Of a stretch of DNA of 64,000 nt, positions 1 through 10,552 are shown in pieces. Numbering within the stretch: the stretch's first letter is position 1; each line of letters starts with the position of its first letter. The stretch is from Branchinecta lynchi. Lineage: Eukaryota > Arthropoda > Branchiopoda > Anostraca > Branchinectidae. The notes below the pieces were generated by a model. The model was given only the letters and a program-made list of their open reading frames with translations. It did not search any database and had not been told where the DNA came from. The DNA lies in contig JAKZAP010000021.1 in the NCBI GenBank assembly GCA_023053575.1, positions 11,532,212-11,596,211 on the forward strand, given 5' to 3'. The translations under genes and the position numbers were made by a program.

Positions 1-1278
1 GGTCTTTCCACCTGCCAAGTTTCATTCAAATTCGATCACCCATTCAAAAACTGCCTGTGACACTAGATTGAGTATTCCCAATTCCTCCACTCCTCCCACG
101 ATGGTCTGATCGAGGAAACAACTATTCTCAAGTCAATCTATTCGGGTCCCTGACACGCCTACCAAGTTTTATCGTCGTAGTACATTAGGAAGTACCGACT
201 CCCGCGCTTACTAGAAACCCGTCCCCCCCCCCCCAACTCCCCCACAGTGACCAAATCCTGTCCTGTAAAGTCAATGGCGTATCTAGAACTCGTGCTTGTT
301 CTTCCCACCAAGTTTCATCCCGACCCTCCACTCCAAGCGTTTCCAAAGATTTCCGGTCCCCCCCCCCTCCAACTCCCCCCCCCCCAATGTCATCTGATCC
401 GGTCCGGGTTTAAACTCGGATGTCTGAGACACGAGGTCTTTCTATATATTAAGTTTAATTCATATCCGATCACCCGTTCGGAAGTTAAAAATACCTTATT
501 TTTCCGGAGTCCAGCCCCCTCTCAGATGGTCGGACCGGGGAAACGACTATTCTCAAGTCAATCTGTTCGGGTCCCTGACATGCCTGTCAGTTTTCATCGT
601 CCTAGCACATCAGGAAGCACTCACAACACACAAATACCTCACTTTCCGGGCTCCCCCCCCCAGATGGTCGGATCGGGGAAACAAATATTCTCAAGTCAAC
701 CTGTTCGGGTCCCTTACGCGCCTGTCAAGTTTCATCGCGCTAGCACAGTAGCACACCAGGAAGTACCGAACTCACGGGATCACTAGACATTCGGTCCGGT
801 TATGTCTATCATGTATCTTGGACTTGCGCTTGTTCTTTCCACCAAGTTTCATCCCGATCTTCTACTCTAAGCGTTTTGCAAGATTTCCGGTTTCCCCCTC
901 CAACTCCCTCCGATGTCACCGGATCTGGTCTGGATTTAAAATGGGACGTCTGGGACACAAGGTCCTTCCATATATCAAGTTTCATTAAGATCCGATTACC
1001 TGTTCGTCAGTTAAAAATACCTAATTTTTCGCATTTTTTTTTCGGATTCCCGCTCCCTCCACTCCCCACCAGATAGTCGGATCGGGGAAGCGACTATTTC
1101 TAATTTAATCTGGTCCGGTCCCTGATATACCTGCCAAGTTTCATCGTCTTAGCATATCTGGAAGTGCCCAAACTAGCAAAACCGGGACAGATAGACCGAC
1201 CGACAGACCAACAGACCGACTGACTGACAGAAATTCCGATCGCTATATGGCACTTGGCCGAAGGCCAAGTGCCATAAA
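1..1278 (+). repeat. TATGGCAC-family tandem-repeat element, copy 1 (cut by window edge)
   Basis: About three imperfect units of roughly 430 bp. Each unit is itself three related monomers of about 140 bp that share the word AAGTTTCAT, a C-rich run (CTCCAACTCCCCC type) and TCCGGTCCGG-like palindromes. After the last unit come a short GACC/GACA microsatellite and a terminal hairpin followed by ATAAAAA. The open frames read here (for example 247-786) are by-products of low stop density in C-rich repeats. They repeat the same peptide words in step with the DNA repeat and have no known domain. No transposase or reverse transcriptase is visible, so the element is non-autonomous or a satellite-like passenger. 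Confidence 0.8.
1246..1276 (+). other. Terminal hairpin of the TATGGCAC family
   Basis: A perfect 14-bp stem (1246-1259 with 1263-1276) closed by the three-base loop GAA, followed directly by AAAAA. The same position in other copies also folds, with different inner pairs, for example 56473-56502. Confidence 0.85.
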
Positions 1279-1380
1279 AATGTTCAAGGATTCTGGCAAA
1301 TAAGACTAGATATCTACAAGACGCCATTGTTTGGATCAAATACTGAATTTTTGGGATCCGATTGAAACCTTTGGTCTTGT
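1279..1380 (-). repeat. 5' end fragment of a GGGATCCC-family element
   Basis: Matches, in reverse, the first 100 bp of the elements at 2994 and 50993: ATGTTCAAGG at its left, then GGGATCC and CCTTTGGTCTTGT at its right end. It abuts the TATGGCAC hairpin directly, so one family is inserted in or fused to the other. Confidence 0.75.
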
Positions 1381-1603
1381 ATTTACTGCACTATTTCCTT
1401 TCTTTGTTTCATTGAGTAACTGAGTTCTTCTTCACCACCATCGGTAGTACGTTAGGATGGAATGTTTTAAAAACGTTACTGTGACAAATAAATCTGAAAC
1501 AAATTTTTAAACTGAATTAGAATTCCAGGACTCCATTGTAGCGGCCTTGTTGCCAAAATCAGATGGCTTTCAGTTCATTACTTAGAAATGCACCATCGTC
1601 ACT

Positions 1604-1839
1604 AGGATCGACTAAAAAGAGGCACGGCACGGCATGCACAGGAGGTACGATTAACGAAAAGGGATTAGCAAGTATTAGAATTAGATAAGTAAAAGTTCGT
1701 AACTCCAGAGCCTAAAAGAAGGCACGTTAGAACATTGTTCCTTCCCCTTAATCTGAAAGGGTCGTTTTAGTTTTCGTGCCTCTTTTTAGTATTCGTGACT
1801 CCTACACTATGTCGTGTCGTGCCTCTTTTTAGTCGATCC
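1604..1839. mobile_element. Miniature foldback transposon of the GATCGAC family, intact with target duplication
   Basis: Terminal inverted repeats of about 30 bp start GGATCGACTAAAAAGAGGCA on the left and mirror this on the right. The element is about 236 bp with no coding capacity. CCATCGTCACT occurs immediately outside both ends (1593-1603 and 1839-1849; one base may belong to the element), giving a 10-11 bp target-site duplication. That length is typical of Mutator-like elements; the assignment is inference. The same terminal sequence forms both outer ends of the giant inverted repeat at 10553 and 44626. Confidence 0.85.
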
Positions 1840-1849
1840 CATCGTCACT

Positions 1850-2993
1850 TGTATGACTGGCAGTGTTTTCAAAGGATTTACAGACCGGCTACTACGAATC
1901 GACGCTGTCGCCTGGTATATGAATAGACGGAATCAGTTAGATTGAACCATCTAACGTTTTCCATCTTAGAAAGTGAAAACGCACCACGTCGCGACAACTT
2001 TCCGATCGGCATATGCTTAAGGTGAGTCTTCACCTTCCGGAATCTGGGTTCCCAGATTTTCTGAGATTTTTTTTTAATTTCTTCTGCGATACTTAAAAAC
2101 TCCGGAAATCTGGAAGTTCAAAAGCCCCTTTTTTCCGGATTATTTTGATATACGTTTGGACCAGTTCATATTCCAGATACAATTTACAGAAGAAGTCAAA
2201 GAATACTCTGGAAGCCGAGATTCCGGAAGTTCCGGGAGGCGAACTTTATTTACCGAAGCATTGTCCGAGGGGGTGCTCACTTAGTGAAAACCGCTGTAGA
2301 ACCTTCGTGGGCACCGGCTGGACCATTTGTGCACCAGCTGGGCGCTTTGGCACCAACGGGGCGCTTTGGGCACGGGCTGCAATGGGCACTGGACACTTAC
2401 TCTACAGCTATTTGGGGACACCCCCTCGCCGTTTTCGACACGTCAACGAAACCTCATTTCAACCACTGAGTGCCCTTCCGCAGAAGCTACCATCACCTCG
2501 CACGTACGAATAGCATAATCTTACTCGGTAGTCAACGCCAACAGTTCCCATATGTGAGCCCCCGTCGAACCGGTTGTCCTTAAACCGGAGGAGGAGGCTA
2601 GTTTTTCCAACTGCTGCGTCACCAATAAGAAGAATCTAAAAGCGATGAAAAATAATAAAAGAAAAATAATGCCGTGCTTTTAAATAAATTTCACGAAACT
2701 TATTACCGTCCAGCGCAGTAAAATATGACCCACAGTCAGCTAGGGCTGAATGAATATTTACTATACACACATTGGTTACCTAATGTTGAGACAAAAAGCT
2801 TATGTACGTACTTTGTCGCATTCTCGATCGGAGAAGCCCCACTACCAGCTTCCATCAAAATACGTCCCAAGTACCAATTATAGTACTAAAAGACAGACGG
2901 AAGGGAAAGTTTATATTTTTATATTCACAGATATATATATTTTTATGTTCACAGATATACTGTCTTCGCAATCCCGGGATAATTTCCAAAATA
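1850..2993. other. Intergenic, no supported feature
   Basis: Mixed-composition DNA. Overlapping open frames at 2145-2518 exist in three frames of one strand, which argues against coding. A short AT-rich repeat (ACAGATATA words) lies near 2925-2960. Confidence 0.5.
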
Positions 2994-3966
2994 AAACAAG
3001 ACCAAAGGTTTCGATGGGATCCCAAAAATTTAATATTTCAGACAATTTGGTCTTGTAGATATCCGGCCTTCGCCAGACTCCTTGAACATTTTTACCAGAA
3101 GAAGGTCAATGGCTAATCATCTGAAAAAATCAAGTTCAGATACGGATTCACTATATGTGTACTTACTCCTATGCTATAAATCATATCTACTTTGACGAAA
3201 CTGACCAAATCTTCCTGCCTTACTTCTGCCAAATCTCCGGTTTCGGCCGGATTCCGGGCGAACCACTTGTCCGGCAAAGATTAAAGCTTAAAAACAATTC
3301 AGCGTATTTCCTTGCCCCTATATCTAACATCTAATCAACTTCAGATAAGACTTTAACTTTTAACAAATTTTCCGATTTCAGCTGGATTCCGGGTGAACTA
3401 TGCGTCCAGGTAGAAAATTATTGTCAAATGTCTTCTTACCCGCAAATCAAACATCTAATCAACTTCAGATAAACTTTTACTTCGAACAATTTTGTCCGGT
3501 TTCGGATTGATTCCGGGTAAACTGCTAGTCCGACAAAAAAGGATTTTCAGATAAATTTTCAGCCTATCTTCTTACCTCTAAATCGAAAATCGAATCAATT
3601 TTATATAAAACTTTTACTTTTAATAGGCTTTCTGGCTTTGGCCGGATTCCGGGCGAACTACTTGTCCGGCGAGAAAATGGTTTTCATATTCATGTTCAGC
3701 ATGTCTTCTTACTCATAAATAGACTATCTCATTAGCTGTTTAAAAAAGATTGTGCACCCCTTAATTTGAACCCCCACCCCTAAATGTTGAGTTACAGAGC
3801 CCACCTAAGAACTCGACCTTCCCCTTGACCCAAAGAGTCCTTGCACCAAGTTTCATGAACATATCTCGTTCCCTTCGAGAGTTAGCCTATCGTGCTTACA
3901 GACGGACAGACGGACAACTTTTGCAATATCATAGGTATCCCTCCACTGACGTTTTTGGATCCCAAA
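2994..3966 (+). mobile_element. GGGATCCC-family element, copy 1
   Basis: Starts with ACAAGACCAAAGGTTTCGAT followed by GGGATCCCAAAAA, and ends with a degraded TTTTTGGATCCCAAA. Between these lie about four tandem monomers of 120-135 bp built around TTCCGG-x-GGCCGGATTCCGGG and a short GACGGACA microsatellite near the 3' end. There is no protein. Structure (similar short palindromes at both ends, central tandem repeats, microsatellite) resembles non-autonomous Helitron/Helentron-type elements; that is inference. Confidence 0.75.
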
Positions 3967-4085
3967 CATCCGAAGATTTTCGGAAGCTTACGGATCGCGG
4001 GAAGGGCTCGGACAAGGACTGATTCAGTTCACGGAGAAGGGGGGGGGGGGTGACTTTCTACGAAAATAAAGCAAGACTATTTCAC

Positions 4086-4331
4086 CTTGAACGTAATGCA
4101 TGTCTTCAATAGTTCATCATTATTGTTCACTACTCCTTCGTGGTTGGTTTCAGGTGGCACTAATCCGGACAAATTACTGAACGAATTTCGAATCTGTCTT
4201 TTTGCTCTAACCGATCCCGTTCGGTTATTAATGGTGAAGTGTTGGTATTCGTACTGATTTTCAAGGTCTCCGCTCGCTGCCTTTGAACGGCTAAAGAGAA
4301 GTCGCTTCTGAGCCGCGGTTGTCAACACCAT
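4086..4331 (-). CDS. Candidate first coding exon, unknown protein
   Basis: An 82-codon open frame starts at ATG with context acaATGG and reaches a possible donor, CAAG|GTGAAA, exactly at a codon boundary; a stop follows four bases into the intron. The peptide is mixed and soluble-looking (MVLTTAAQKRLLFS at its start, rich in Asn, Arg and Glu later). It lacks the repeat words that fill neighbouring open frames. No domain or family is recognised. Transcription would run leftward out of the window and no second exon was found between 1 and 4085. Alternative: a chance open frame. The good start context, the in-phase donor and the non-repetitive sequence make an exon somewhat more likely than not. 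Confidence 0.45.
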
Positions 4332-5204
4332 TGTTCATAAAATCTCCAATCACAGAAGGCTTTCTTCAAAAGTCCACTTAAGTAACAAAAACACTGAAAA
4401 ATCAACCCAAAGCTGGAACCTACAAATCGGTAGATATCAGATTAAACGTTCGTAAATATAACCATAAGAAAAGAGGGGAAAGGGAAGCGAATTCTCGATT
4501 GGTCAACAGGCGACTAGAGAAGCCTTTACTTATATGGTCGGGAATCGGTACAAGAGGGGATTCTTTCTAACTGGGCCTCCATACAAGTCTTTAAATACAA
4601 AGTACTGTTGTTATTACATATTATAAATATACTTGAGTAGTTCTTGTGATTTTCTAAGGAGATTTAAGAGGATTTTCGAGTGTGTTTTTGTATTTGAATT
4701 TTGCCATGACTCTTGGACTGCTTAACACTAAATCTATCTTTTATAACGTCACAATGAAACTTAAATCTTAGCCGGCACTAAGAAGCAACGCAGGAATTAA
4801 TATTCCTCCTATTTGAAATGCTGGTTCCACAGCACCGTCTCGACAGCACAACCTTTTCTGCCATAACCAATTCCCGAACTGATTAATAAATTAGGAAAAA
4901 GTCTGTTCCCATGTGTTACTCATTCTTATCCTTGACACAGCTGGAGTACTGAACAAATGTTCGTAATGTTTACATGCTACTCATTCCAGGTAGCAAATAT
5001 CGCCCACGTCGGAATAGTTTTACAATTTAACTCAATTCAAACTCGTTCGCCACAATTTAAATGCATCGCAATAGTAGTGTTGGCACTTGGCACTTCCGTC
5101 ACAAAACAACACAACAAAACACAAATGAACAAGAAACTTTTTGAAATTTTCAAGGCTTGTCATTATTTCTCATTATTACCTTGTCGGTAGGCGATCATGA
5201 GTAC
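4332..5204. other. Upstream/intergenic region, no supported feature
   Basis: If 4086-4331 is a first exon, its promoter lies here. No TATA box at the usual distance or other clear element was recognised. The open frame at 4957-5190 has no recognisable domain and no splice support. Confidence 0.4.
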
Positions 5205-5830
5205 AGAGAGGGGTCGGCAACTAAGATATTTCAAGTCCACCATTTCTTTCCTGGTAGCTTGTCACGGAGAATACCAAAACGAGGAAAGAAATTAGGAATT
5301 CTAGAAAACTGGCAAGCCTTTCTTCTATTTAGTATCTCGTGAGGGGTCAGCAACTAACATTTGCAAAAGTCCGGCTTTTAGTATTAGAAAAACTGGCAAG
5401 CTGTGCTGTGCTTTTCCTCTGTTTAGTATCTCAGTGAGGTGTAGGTAACTTACGCTTGTCAAAGTTCACCTTTTCCTCATTTTAGTCCCTCACGGGATAC
5501 TAGGAAAGGCTTGCCAGTTTTTTCGAATACTAAAAGAAGGAAAAGTTGAACCTTAACAAACGGAAGTTGCCGACCCCTCATGGGATACTAAACAGAGGAA
5601 AGGCTTGCCAGTTTTTTCGAATACTAAAAGGAGGAAAAGGTGAACTTTAATAAATGGAAGTTGCCGACCCCTCACGGGATACTAAACAGAGAAAAGGCTT
5701 GACAGTTTTTCGAATCCTCGATTCTTGGTCATTCTTTCCTCGTTTTAGTTTGCCCTTCCTGATTTTAGTATTCTTTCTTGCTTTTCTCTTGCCTTTCCTT
5801 TCCTGCTTTTAGTCGGTCCCCATAAATAAT
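5205..5830. repeat. Foldback repeat cluster with hAT-like termini
   Basis: Contains GGGGTCGGCAACTAA near 5208, a diverged copy near 5342 and inverted copies (GTTGCCGACCCCTCA) near 5565 and 5662. Between them are repeated blocks with GGCTTGCCAGTTTTTTCGAA and TTTAGTATCTC. Termini of the type CAGGGGTCGGCAAC are well known from hAT-superfamily miniature elements. No clean 8-bp duplication was found, so this is a rearranged cluster. Confidence 0.6.
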
Positions 5831-6154
5831 TTAATTAAATTATCTGCTTCGAAGATTCGCATTTGAACGCTCTGTTCTTCTGTTTGACAGTTTGGAGGGT
5901 TGTGAGAGTAATGCAGAACTGTTGCGATTCAGTTCACAATGAGAGGAGAGTGCCCAAAGGAACGAAGCAACAGAGAACAAAAGATTTAAAAGAAAGATCT
6001 GACTTTGTTTTGTGTTTGTGCTCAACATTATATGAGCATGTGCTTCACTCAGAAGCGTCACGACTGGCGGGGGGGAGGGGCGGAAGCCCCCCCCCCAACG
6101 CTGTCGGCCAGTCGGTAAAAAATTCTTCGTCAAAAAAGTTGATTTTTTTCATGA

Positions 6155-6275
6155 AAATAGTCGGCTTTTCTGAAAATTGGTCGATTTTTTGTCAAAATAG
6201 TCGGTTTTTCTGAAAATAAGTGGATTTTTCTGAAAATCAGTCGATTTTTAAAAAAATTTAATTTTTATCGTTGAA
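6155..6275 (+). repeat. Short tandem repeat, unit about 22 bp
   Basis: About five copies of a unit of the form AGTCGRTTTTTCTGAAAAT. The counterpart in the other A copy is at 44870-44970. That copy also has about 24 extra bases upstream (near 44816) containing a GGCGCGAAGCGCC palindrome. Confidence 0.75.
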
Positions 6276-6654
6276 AACAGTCACTTTTTCTGCAGAAAAA
6301 GTCGTTATAATCTTATCTCAATAGAGATAAGATTAATCCCAGTAGGAAATACTGCAGTTAACTTTAATCCTTACTCGGAAAAATGTTTTACAGTGTAGTC
6401 CTGTCCTCTCCCCTTCTTTAACGTTGTTAATTACTTCTGAATCTCACCTTGATACAAAGCCTAGCCTATCGATCCCAAACCACAGATTCCCACGCGAAAA
6501 AGGCTACTTCTTCTCGTGAAGTCTTGGCAGTTGGCCAACCGGGAATCTTCAATACGCCTTTTGTATTATTCTCCAATCCATGTTAGTAGGAATACCCGTC
6601 AATTGGTGATTTTCATGCCCGTAACATTAATAAGCAGTGAATTGAAAGACAAAA

Positions 6655-6721
6655 ATACTCCTCGACCAGGATTATAACCCAGACACCCCCCCCCCCCCTC
6701 TAGGCGCGTGCTGTTATTTGT
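6655..6721 (-). repeat. tRNA-related fragment (possible SINE head)
   Basis: Read on the minus strand, AGCACGCGCC resembles a tRNA A-box/D-arm region. After a poly-G run, GGGTTATAATCCTGG resembles a degenerate B-box (GGTTCGAATCC). The acceptor stem and anticodon arm cannot be formed, so this is not a tRNA gene. A counterpart with a longer homopolymer lies at 45333-45398. Confidence 0.35.
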
Positions 6722-6796
6722 CACGGCACGGCAGAAGTCCGTTGTATTAACCTTCCATTTATGTAGGGGTCGGTATGTAAAAAGGTATCGGTTTAT

Positions 6797-7018
6797 TTAA
6801 AAAGAGGCACGGCATAGTGTAGGAGGCACACGTACTAATAAGAGGCATTAAACTAAAAGGGCCCTTTCAGGATACAGAGTGAGGATCAGGAACAATCTTC
6901 TAACGTGTCTTTTTTTAGTCTCCGGAGTTACAAACTCTGACTTACTTGTCTGCTTCTCCTTCCTGCTAATTTCTTTATTACTCGTGCCTCCTGTGCCATG
7001 TTCTTTTTAGCCGATCCC
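6797..7018. mobile_element. GATCGAC-family foldback element, single degraded copy in A
   Basis: Begins AAAAAGAGGCACGGCATAG and ends CTTTTTAGCCGATCCC, in inverted relation. Internal TCCGGAGTTACAAACTCTGA and TTACTTGTCTGCTTCTCC blocks are shared with 45545-46510, where the family has multiplied. Confidence 0.7.
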
Positions 7019-7123
7019 ATCTATGTAGCCCGTAAACTGGCAAGTTTTCAATTGCGCGCTCCCAGCGGATTTTAGCGATACTGAAACGATACCCCGTGAA
7101 ACTCTTCCCCAAAGCTTTTCTCT

Positions 7124-7401
7124 GAGCCTCGTTTTTGTTGCAATAGCGCTATCGCAGCGCTGCTGCAGCACTTCCTTGCTTTTGCATAATATGCGTTTTT
7201 GGATTCACTTTCTTCTTGGTTGAAGCGGCAGCGCTGCAACATCTTGCAGGGAAGCACGGACTTGGTCGGGGAGCAAGTCCGTGATTCTCGAGAAGCGCTG
7301 CCGTCTTCCTCGGAAGCGCTGCAGTGCAAAAAGGATGTATAAAGAATCAGTCCGGAATCGGCCGAGAAGTGGACCTGCAGCATGCAACAAAAACGAGGCT
7401 C
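7124..7401. mobile_element. Miniature element with GAGCCTCG inverted ends
   Basis: Perfect 19-bp terminal inverted repeats (7124-7142 and 7383-7401). The interior is rich in AGCGCT palindromes, so the whole element can fold. CTG lies just outside or at both ends (7122-7124 and 7401-7403), a possible 3-bp target duplication. The open frames 7072-7383 and 7205-7426 overlap each other across this structured DNA and are not called as genes. The second copy is at 46638-46916. Confidence 0.75.
7255..7283 (+). other. Internal hairpin of the GAGCCTCG element
   Basis: CACGGACTTG (7255-7264) pairs perfectly with CAAGTCCGTG (7274-7283) around a nine-base loop. In the second A copy (46769-46797) one arm reads CTAGTCCGTG, which breaks one pair. 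Confidence 0.8.
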
Positions 7402-8386
7402 TGACGTTACATTTATTGTAGTTCATTTCTGATTATTCCTATCAGCTTGCTGTAGTTTTCTTTTACTTAGCTTTTTTTCCAAATCGTAAGGAATGGAACA
7501 AATGCAGGAACATTCACCTCCCTCAGGTTGTTAATTGCTGAGTCTCTAGCCCCTTTCCTGAACTAGCGTTACTCTGTTGCGTTGTTCTAAGACATAGGGA
7601 TTTACCCAGACTCACTATAATGAATTATCAGTGAAAAATCAATAATGACGTTCTGGTGAGTTTTAGATATCAGCCTGTAAACACTTCAGCCTTTAAAAAA
7701 AAAAATCTTTTTATAAATATTTGTTGGTAATTTGTTGTACGTCTTGCACTAGTGACCTGTTGTCACATATTAAGACGGACTGTTGATATGTGAATATGTT
7801 GAATTTTGGTTAAGTTGAAGAATAAACAATTTGTCATATTCTAGCTTGGTTGTATAATGCGTTTGTTCCACCAAATTTTGTCTACATATGTCCGTTTTGG
7901 AAATTTTTTACTGACACGGATAAGAAAAACGCTGCAATGATTTAATTTAAGTATGCGAAGTATTTGCTTAGGCTACCACCGTGGTCCGACAGCCAGTATG
8001 TGATTACAAGATCTGGTCTGATAGACCCGGCTGTAGCTGTTCCTATGAGAGTTGTTAATTTTCGAAATAAGTTCCGGACCCTAGATCACACTTGAGTGAC
8101 TCTTCAGAGAACGTCTGAACTGGAAATTATACATACTGGTTGAATGTTGAGTGTATTGAATCCGTTGTGCATATTCGTGTTTTTTGTTTCCCTGAGTCAT
8201 TTTGTTGCCTATTTCTTTTCTTTCCTCTTTTTTTTTGTCATACTCTGCCTTCTATTGCTGTACAGTTTTGGCAGGCAACAAATCTTTATCATTTCTTAGC
8301 AATTATACTGAACTGAACTGAATTACGAACATTTTGAACGTCTTCTTTCATTTTTATTATCTTCCTGGCTCGAAATTAGTTGCTGT
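7402..8386. other. Non-coding part of segment A
   Basis: AT-rich sequence without splice-bounded open frames or recognised repeats. Contains short A and T runs and is conserved between both A copies. Confidence 0.45.
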
Positions 8387-8765
8387 TCAGGATGAGAATC
8401 GTTGATGCCTGAAATCTTGTCTGGTCTTAACCATGAACAACAACAGAGGTTCGGTTTGTGTGGAACAGAACCGAAGGTTTGAATAGCGCATTAAGAAATT
8501 CAAGTTTTGATACCAGTGTTGCCACTTTTTCTGACGGAATTCTGGCAGCTGCGGAGCTGGGTCATTTTTGACAACTAGTAATGAGAAACCTCTCTTTATT
8601 ATCTTCATAGTTATATGGCTCAATTTGTTTCCTTCAATCTTTAGTTTACTGGTCAGCAACCTGTCAACAAATTTTGGCTCGCTTTCGAAGAAGTAAAACC
8701 TCTGTGACAAATCACAGAATTCTGCGACAGTGGCAACAATTTTAGATACGGACTTTAAAGCAACA
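8387..8765 (-). pseudogene. Disrupted counterpart of the 47826-48350 open frame
   Basis: The right copy of A has a 174-codon frame here. In this copy a 2-bp length difference near 8624-8640 shifts the frame, and a stop arises in the original frame near 8431. A 107-codon frame in a different phase remains. Whether the frame ever coded for protein is unknown; no domain is recognised. Confidence 0.3.
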
Positions 8766-8987
8766 AACTGACGATGTCGGTGTCCAGGTTAGTTCACATA
8801 GCACAACGAACTCCCGATAGCCTTCCATCCTAGTTAAAAATTCCCCCAAGCTTTCCCAGCGGAACGATTTTCAATAACAAGGATCTGGAAACGTTCCAGT
8901 TAGGAACATTAATGTCAGCTTGTTTCCATCCAAGTCAGGCGAAAAGAGACCTGATCTTCAACCTACTTTCCTTGTGCATCAAATAAT

Positions 8988-9467
8988 AGTTGCGTTTTTG
9001 TTCCACTTTTCACTCGCCTTTTCGACGGCTTTTTACTTTATTTGCGTTTTCGTAAAATGGTCCTAAGCACTGTTTGACAATTTGCCGTTTTTGTCAAAAA
9101 GACAAAAGCCAACTTTCGCCTTTTCCCTTGGCTTTTGTTAAAAAGACAAACTTGGTAGGTGACCAAGTTACGCTCTGCTTTTGGCTTTTACTTCGCAATT
9201 CTTACCAGTTTACCCCAAAATCCAACAAAAGATGGATTTGAGTCAAAATCATTAGCAGTATTTGAAGACTATCCTGGATATTTAAGAGTACAGTTTACAA
9301 TACAAATAAAATACAAGTAAAATGGCATTTGCCAAAATTCCGTTTTCATCCAAGAAAAGGGAGAAGTCCTTAGTAGAAACGCCGACTTGCAAAGTTCAAA
9401 AAGGCCTGACAAATGCTAAAAGCTAAAGCCGAAAAGGGAAAGGCAAAAGTCGAACAAAAACGCAACT
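8988..9467. mobile_element. Miniature element with AGTTGCGTTTTTG inverted ends
   Basis: Terminal inverted repeats of about 22 bp (AGTTGCGTTTTTGTTC on the left, GAACAAAAACGCAACT on the right), 480 bp long. AAT stands next to both ends (8985-8987 and 9468-9470), a possible 3-bp target duplication. The interior is full of AAAAGGC / GCCTTTT words and has no protein. The second copy is at 48489-48967. Confidence 0.75.
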
Positions 9468-9496
9468 AATGAGATAGCAACCGAGGGAGAAGTGCC

Positions 9497-9778
9497 GTGT
9501 ATAGATGGCGCGGCGCCGTCGAGTCCTTGCATGTTAATCTACTCATGTTTAGCTTGTTTTCAGAGGTTTTCAACAAAGTGGATAATTTGTGTAATATGTT
9601 TTATATTATAACCCTAATAACCAGCGTAGTTATTAAAAAACAATTCGATTCGTCTTTTCAATTTTTACCTGAAAGGCGAACCATTCGCCTACTGCATTGT
9701 TTAAATAGGTGTCATAAGCTGCAACGCTACAGCCTACATGATTTTTACATCTTATTACATACTTTGTTCAAACTGTAA
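9497..9778 (+). other. Open frame of 93 codons, conserved in both A copies, not recognised
   Basis: The frame is intact in both A copies (other copy 48997-49278) with a single Thr/Ala difference. The peptide is hydrophobic in its middle and has no recognised motif. Conservation is expected anyway from the recent duplication, so it is weak evidence of coding. Confidence 0.2.
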
Positions 9779-9820
9779 GTAAAGATAAATATTCCTTCAG
9801 CCCATGCGAATCATATTTGA

Positions 9821-9986
9821 TAGTGCAAAACGGATACGTCAGCTGAATTTTATTAGAGCTATATTTCGGAAAACCCACAAGTTCATTTTTCCAACTTGAG
9901 CGGTTTTGAGCCTGAAGAGGACCCTTGCCAAGAAGGGCCGAAATACAGATCTAATAAAATACAGCTGACGTAACTGTTTAGCACTA
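9821..9986. mobile_element. Miniature foldback element with TA flanks
   Basis: Inverted ends of about 50 bp: TAGTGCAAAACGGATACGTC on the left mirrors GACGTAACTGTTTAGCACTA on the right. Both ends carry TA, as expected for Tc1/mariner-type elements. It is about 166 bp and has no coding capacity. The second copy is at 49329-49494, and a fragment with the same left neighbourhood lies near 52993-53047. Confidence 0.7.
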
Positions 9987-10342
9987 TTACATGTAAGTAA
10001 AGGTTCTCATCGGCGCGTCGAGCATCTTTAGATCAGAAAAAAGTGTTCTTAATACTACTCGAAGTGCACAAATACAATTTGACGAACATTATGTTGTAAA
10101 AACTACTAAACAGCTGTTTTCCTCGAACTAGCAATAAGTATTCGTAGCAGAACAAAACGTGTTCTTTCGAAGAAAAGTTGTTACGTAACTTCCGACAAAG
10201 TGAACTTTTCTGCTCCTCGTGGGAACCCTGGTAAAGCTGCCCTTGCCTAGCCCCCTATAGTTCCAGTAAAAGTACGGAAAAAAGGGGTCAACCCGGGCAA
10301 AATTGTGACACAAATGTTTTTGACAATATTCAGAATCAACAT

Positions 10343-10368
10343 ATTCAAATTCAAATTCAAATTCAAAT
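10343..10368 (+). repeat. ATTCAA microsatellite
   Basis: About four 6-bp units (ATTCAA). The same array is at 49851-49876 in the second A copy. Confidence 0.85.
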
Positions 10369-10552
10369 ATTTTATTGACCTACACGATCGGAGAGTATAA
10401 AGTGAAGTATACTATCCAAAATCCACCGAAATCACCCGGTGGGAAAACTTTCTAAGGCTGCTTAAAAGGGTGGCGGGGGTGAAAACGAGTGAAAAATTAA
10501 GGGAAGAAAAAAAATATTTGTATATGACAGTCGAGTTAGGGGCAAGGGGACA

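Larger units (their letters stand above)
5943..10552 (+). repeat. Segment A, left copy of a large direct repeat
   Basis: Matches 44627-50061 in the same orientation from the shared start GAGGAGAG to the shared end GCAAGGGGACA. Substitutions are around 1% by eye, with scattered small indels; for example about four substitutions in 480 bp near 9001-9480. The right copy is longer mainly because of extra foldback units at 45477-46527. The right boundary of this copy joins the giant inverted repeat. Segment A contains several miniature elements listed separately and no recognised gene. Confidence 0.92.

Noticed and set aside
247..786. 179-codon open frame with recurring KFHPD / VLPTKFHP words
   Set aside because: The words recur in step with the 430-bp DNA repeat in several frames and both arms. 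The frame is a result of C-rich repeat composition, not a gene.
6655..6721. Functional tRNA gene
   Set aside because: Only box-like remnants are present; the acceptor stem and anticodon arm cannot be formed.
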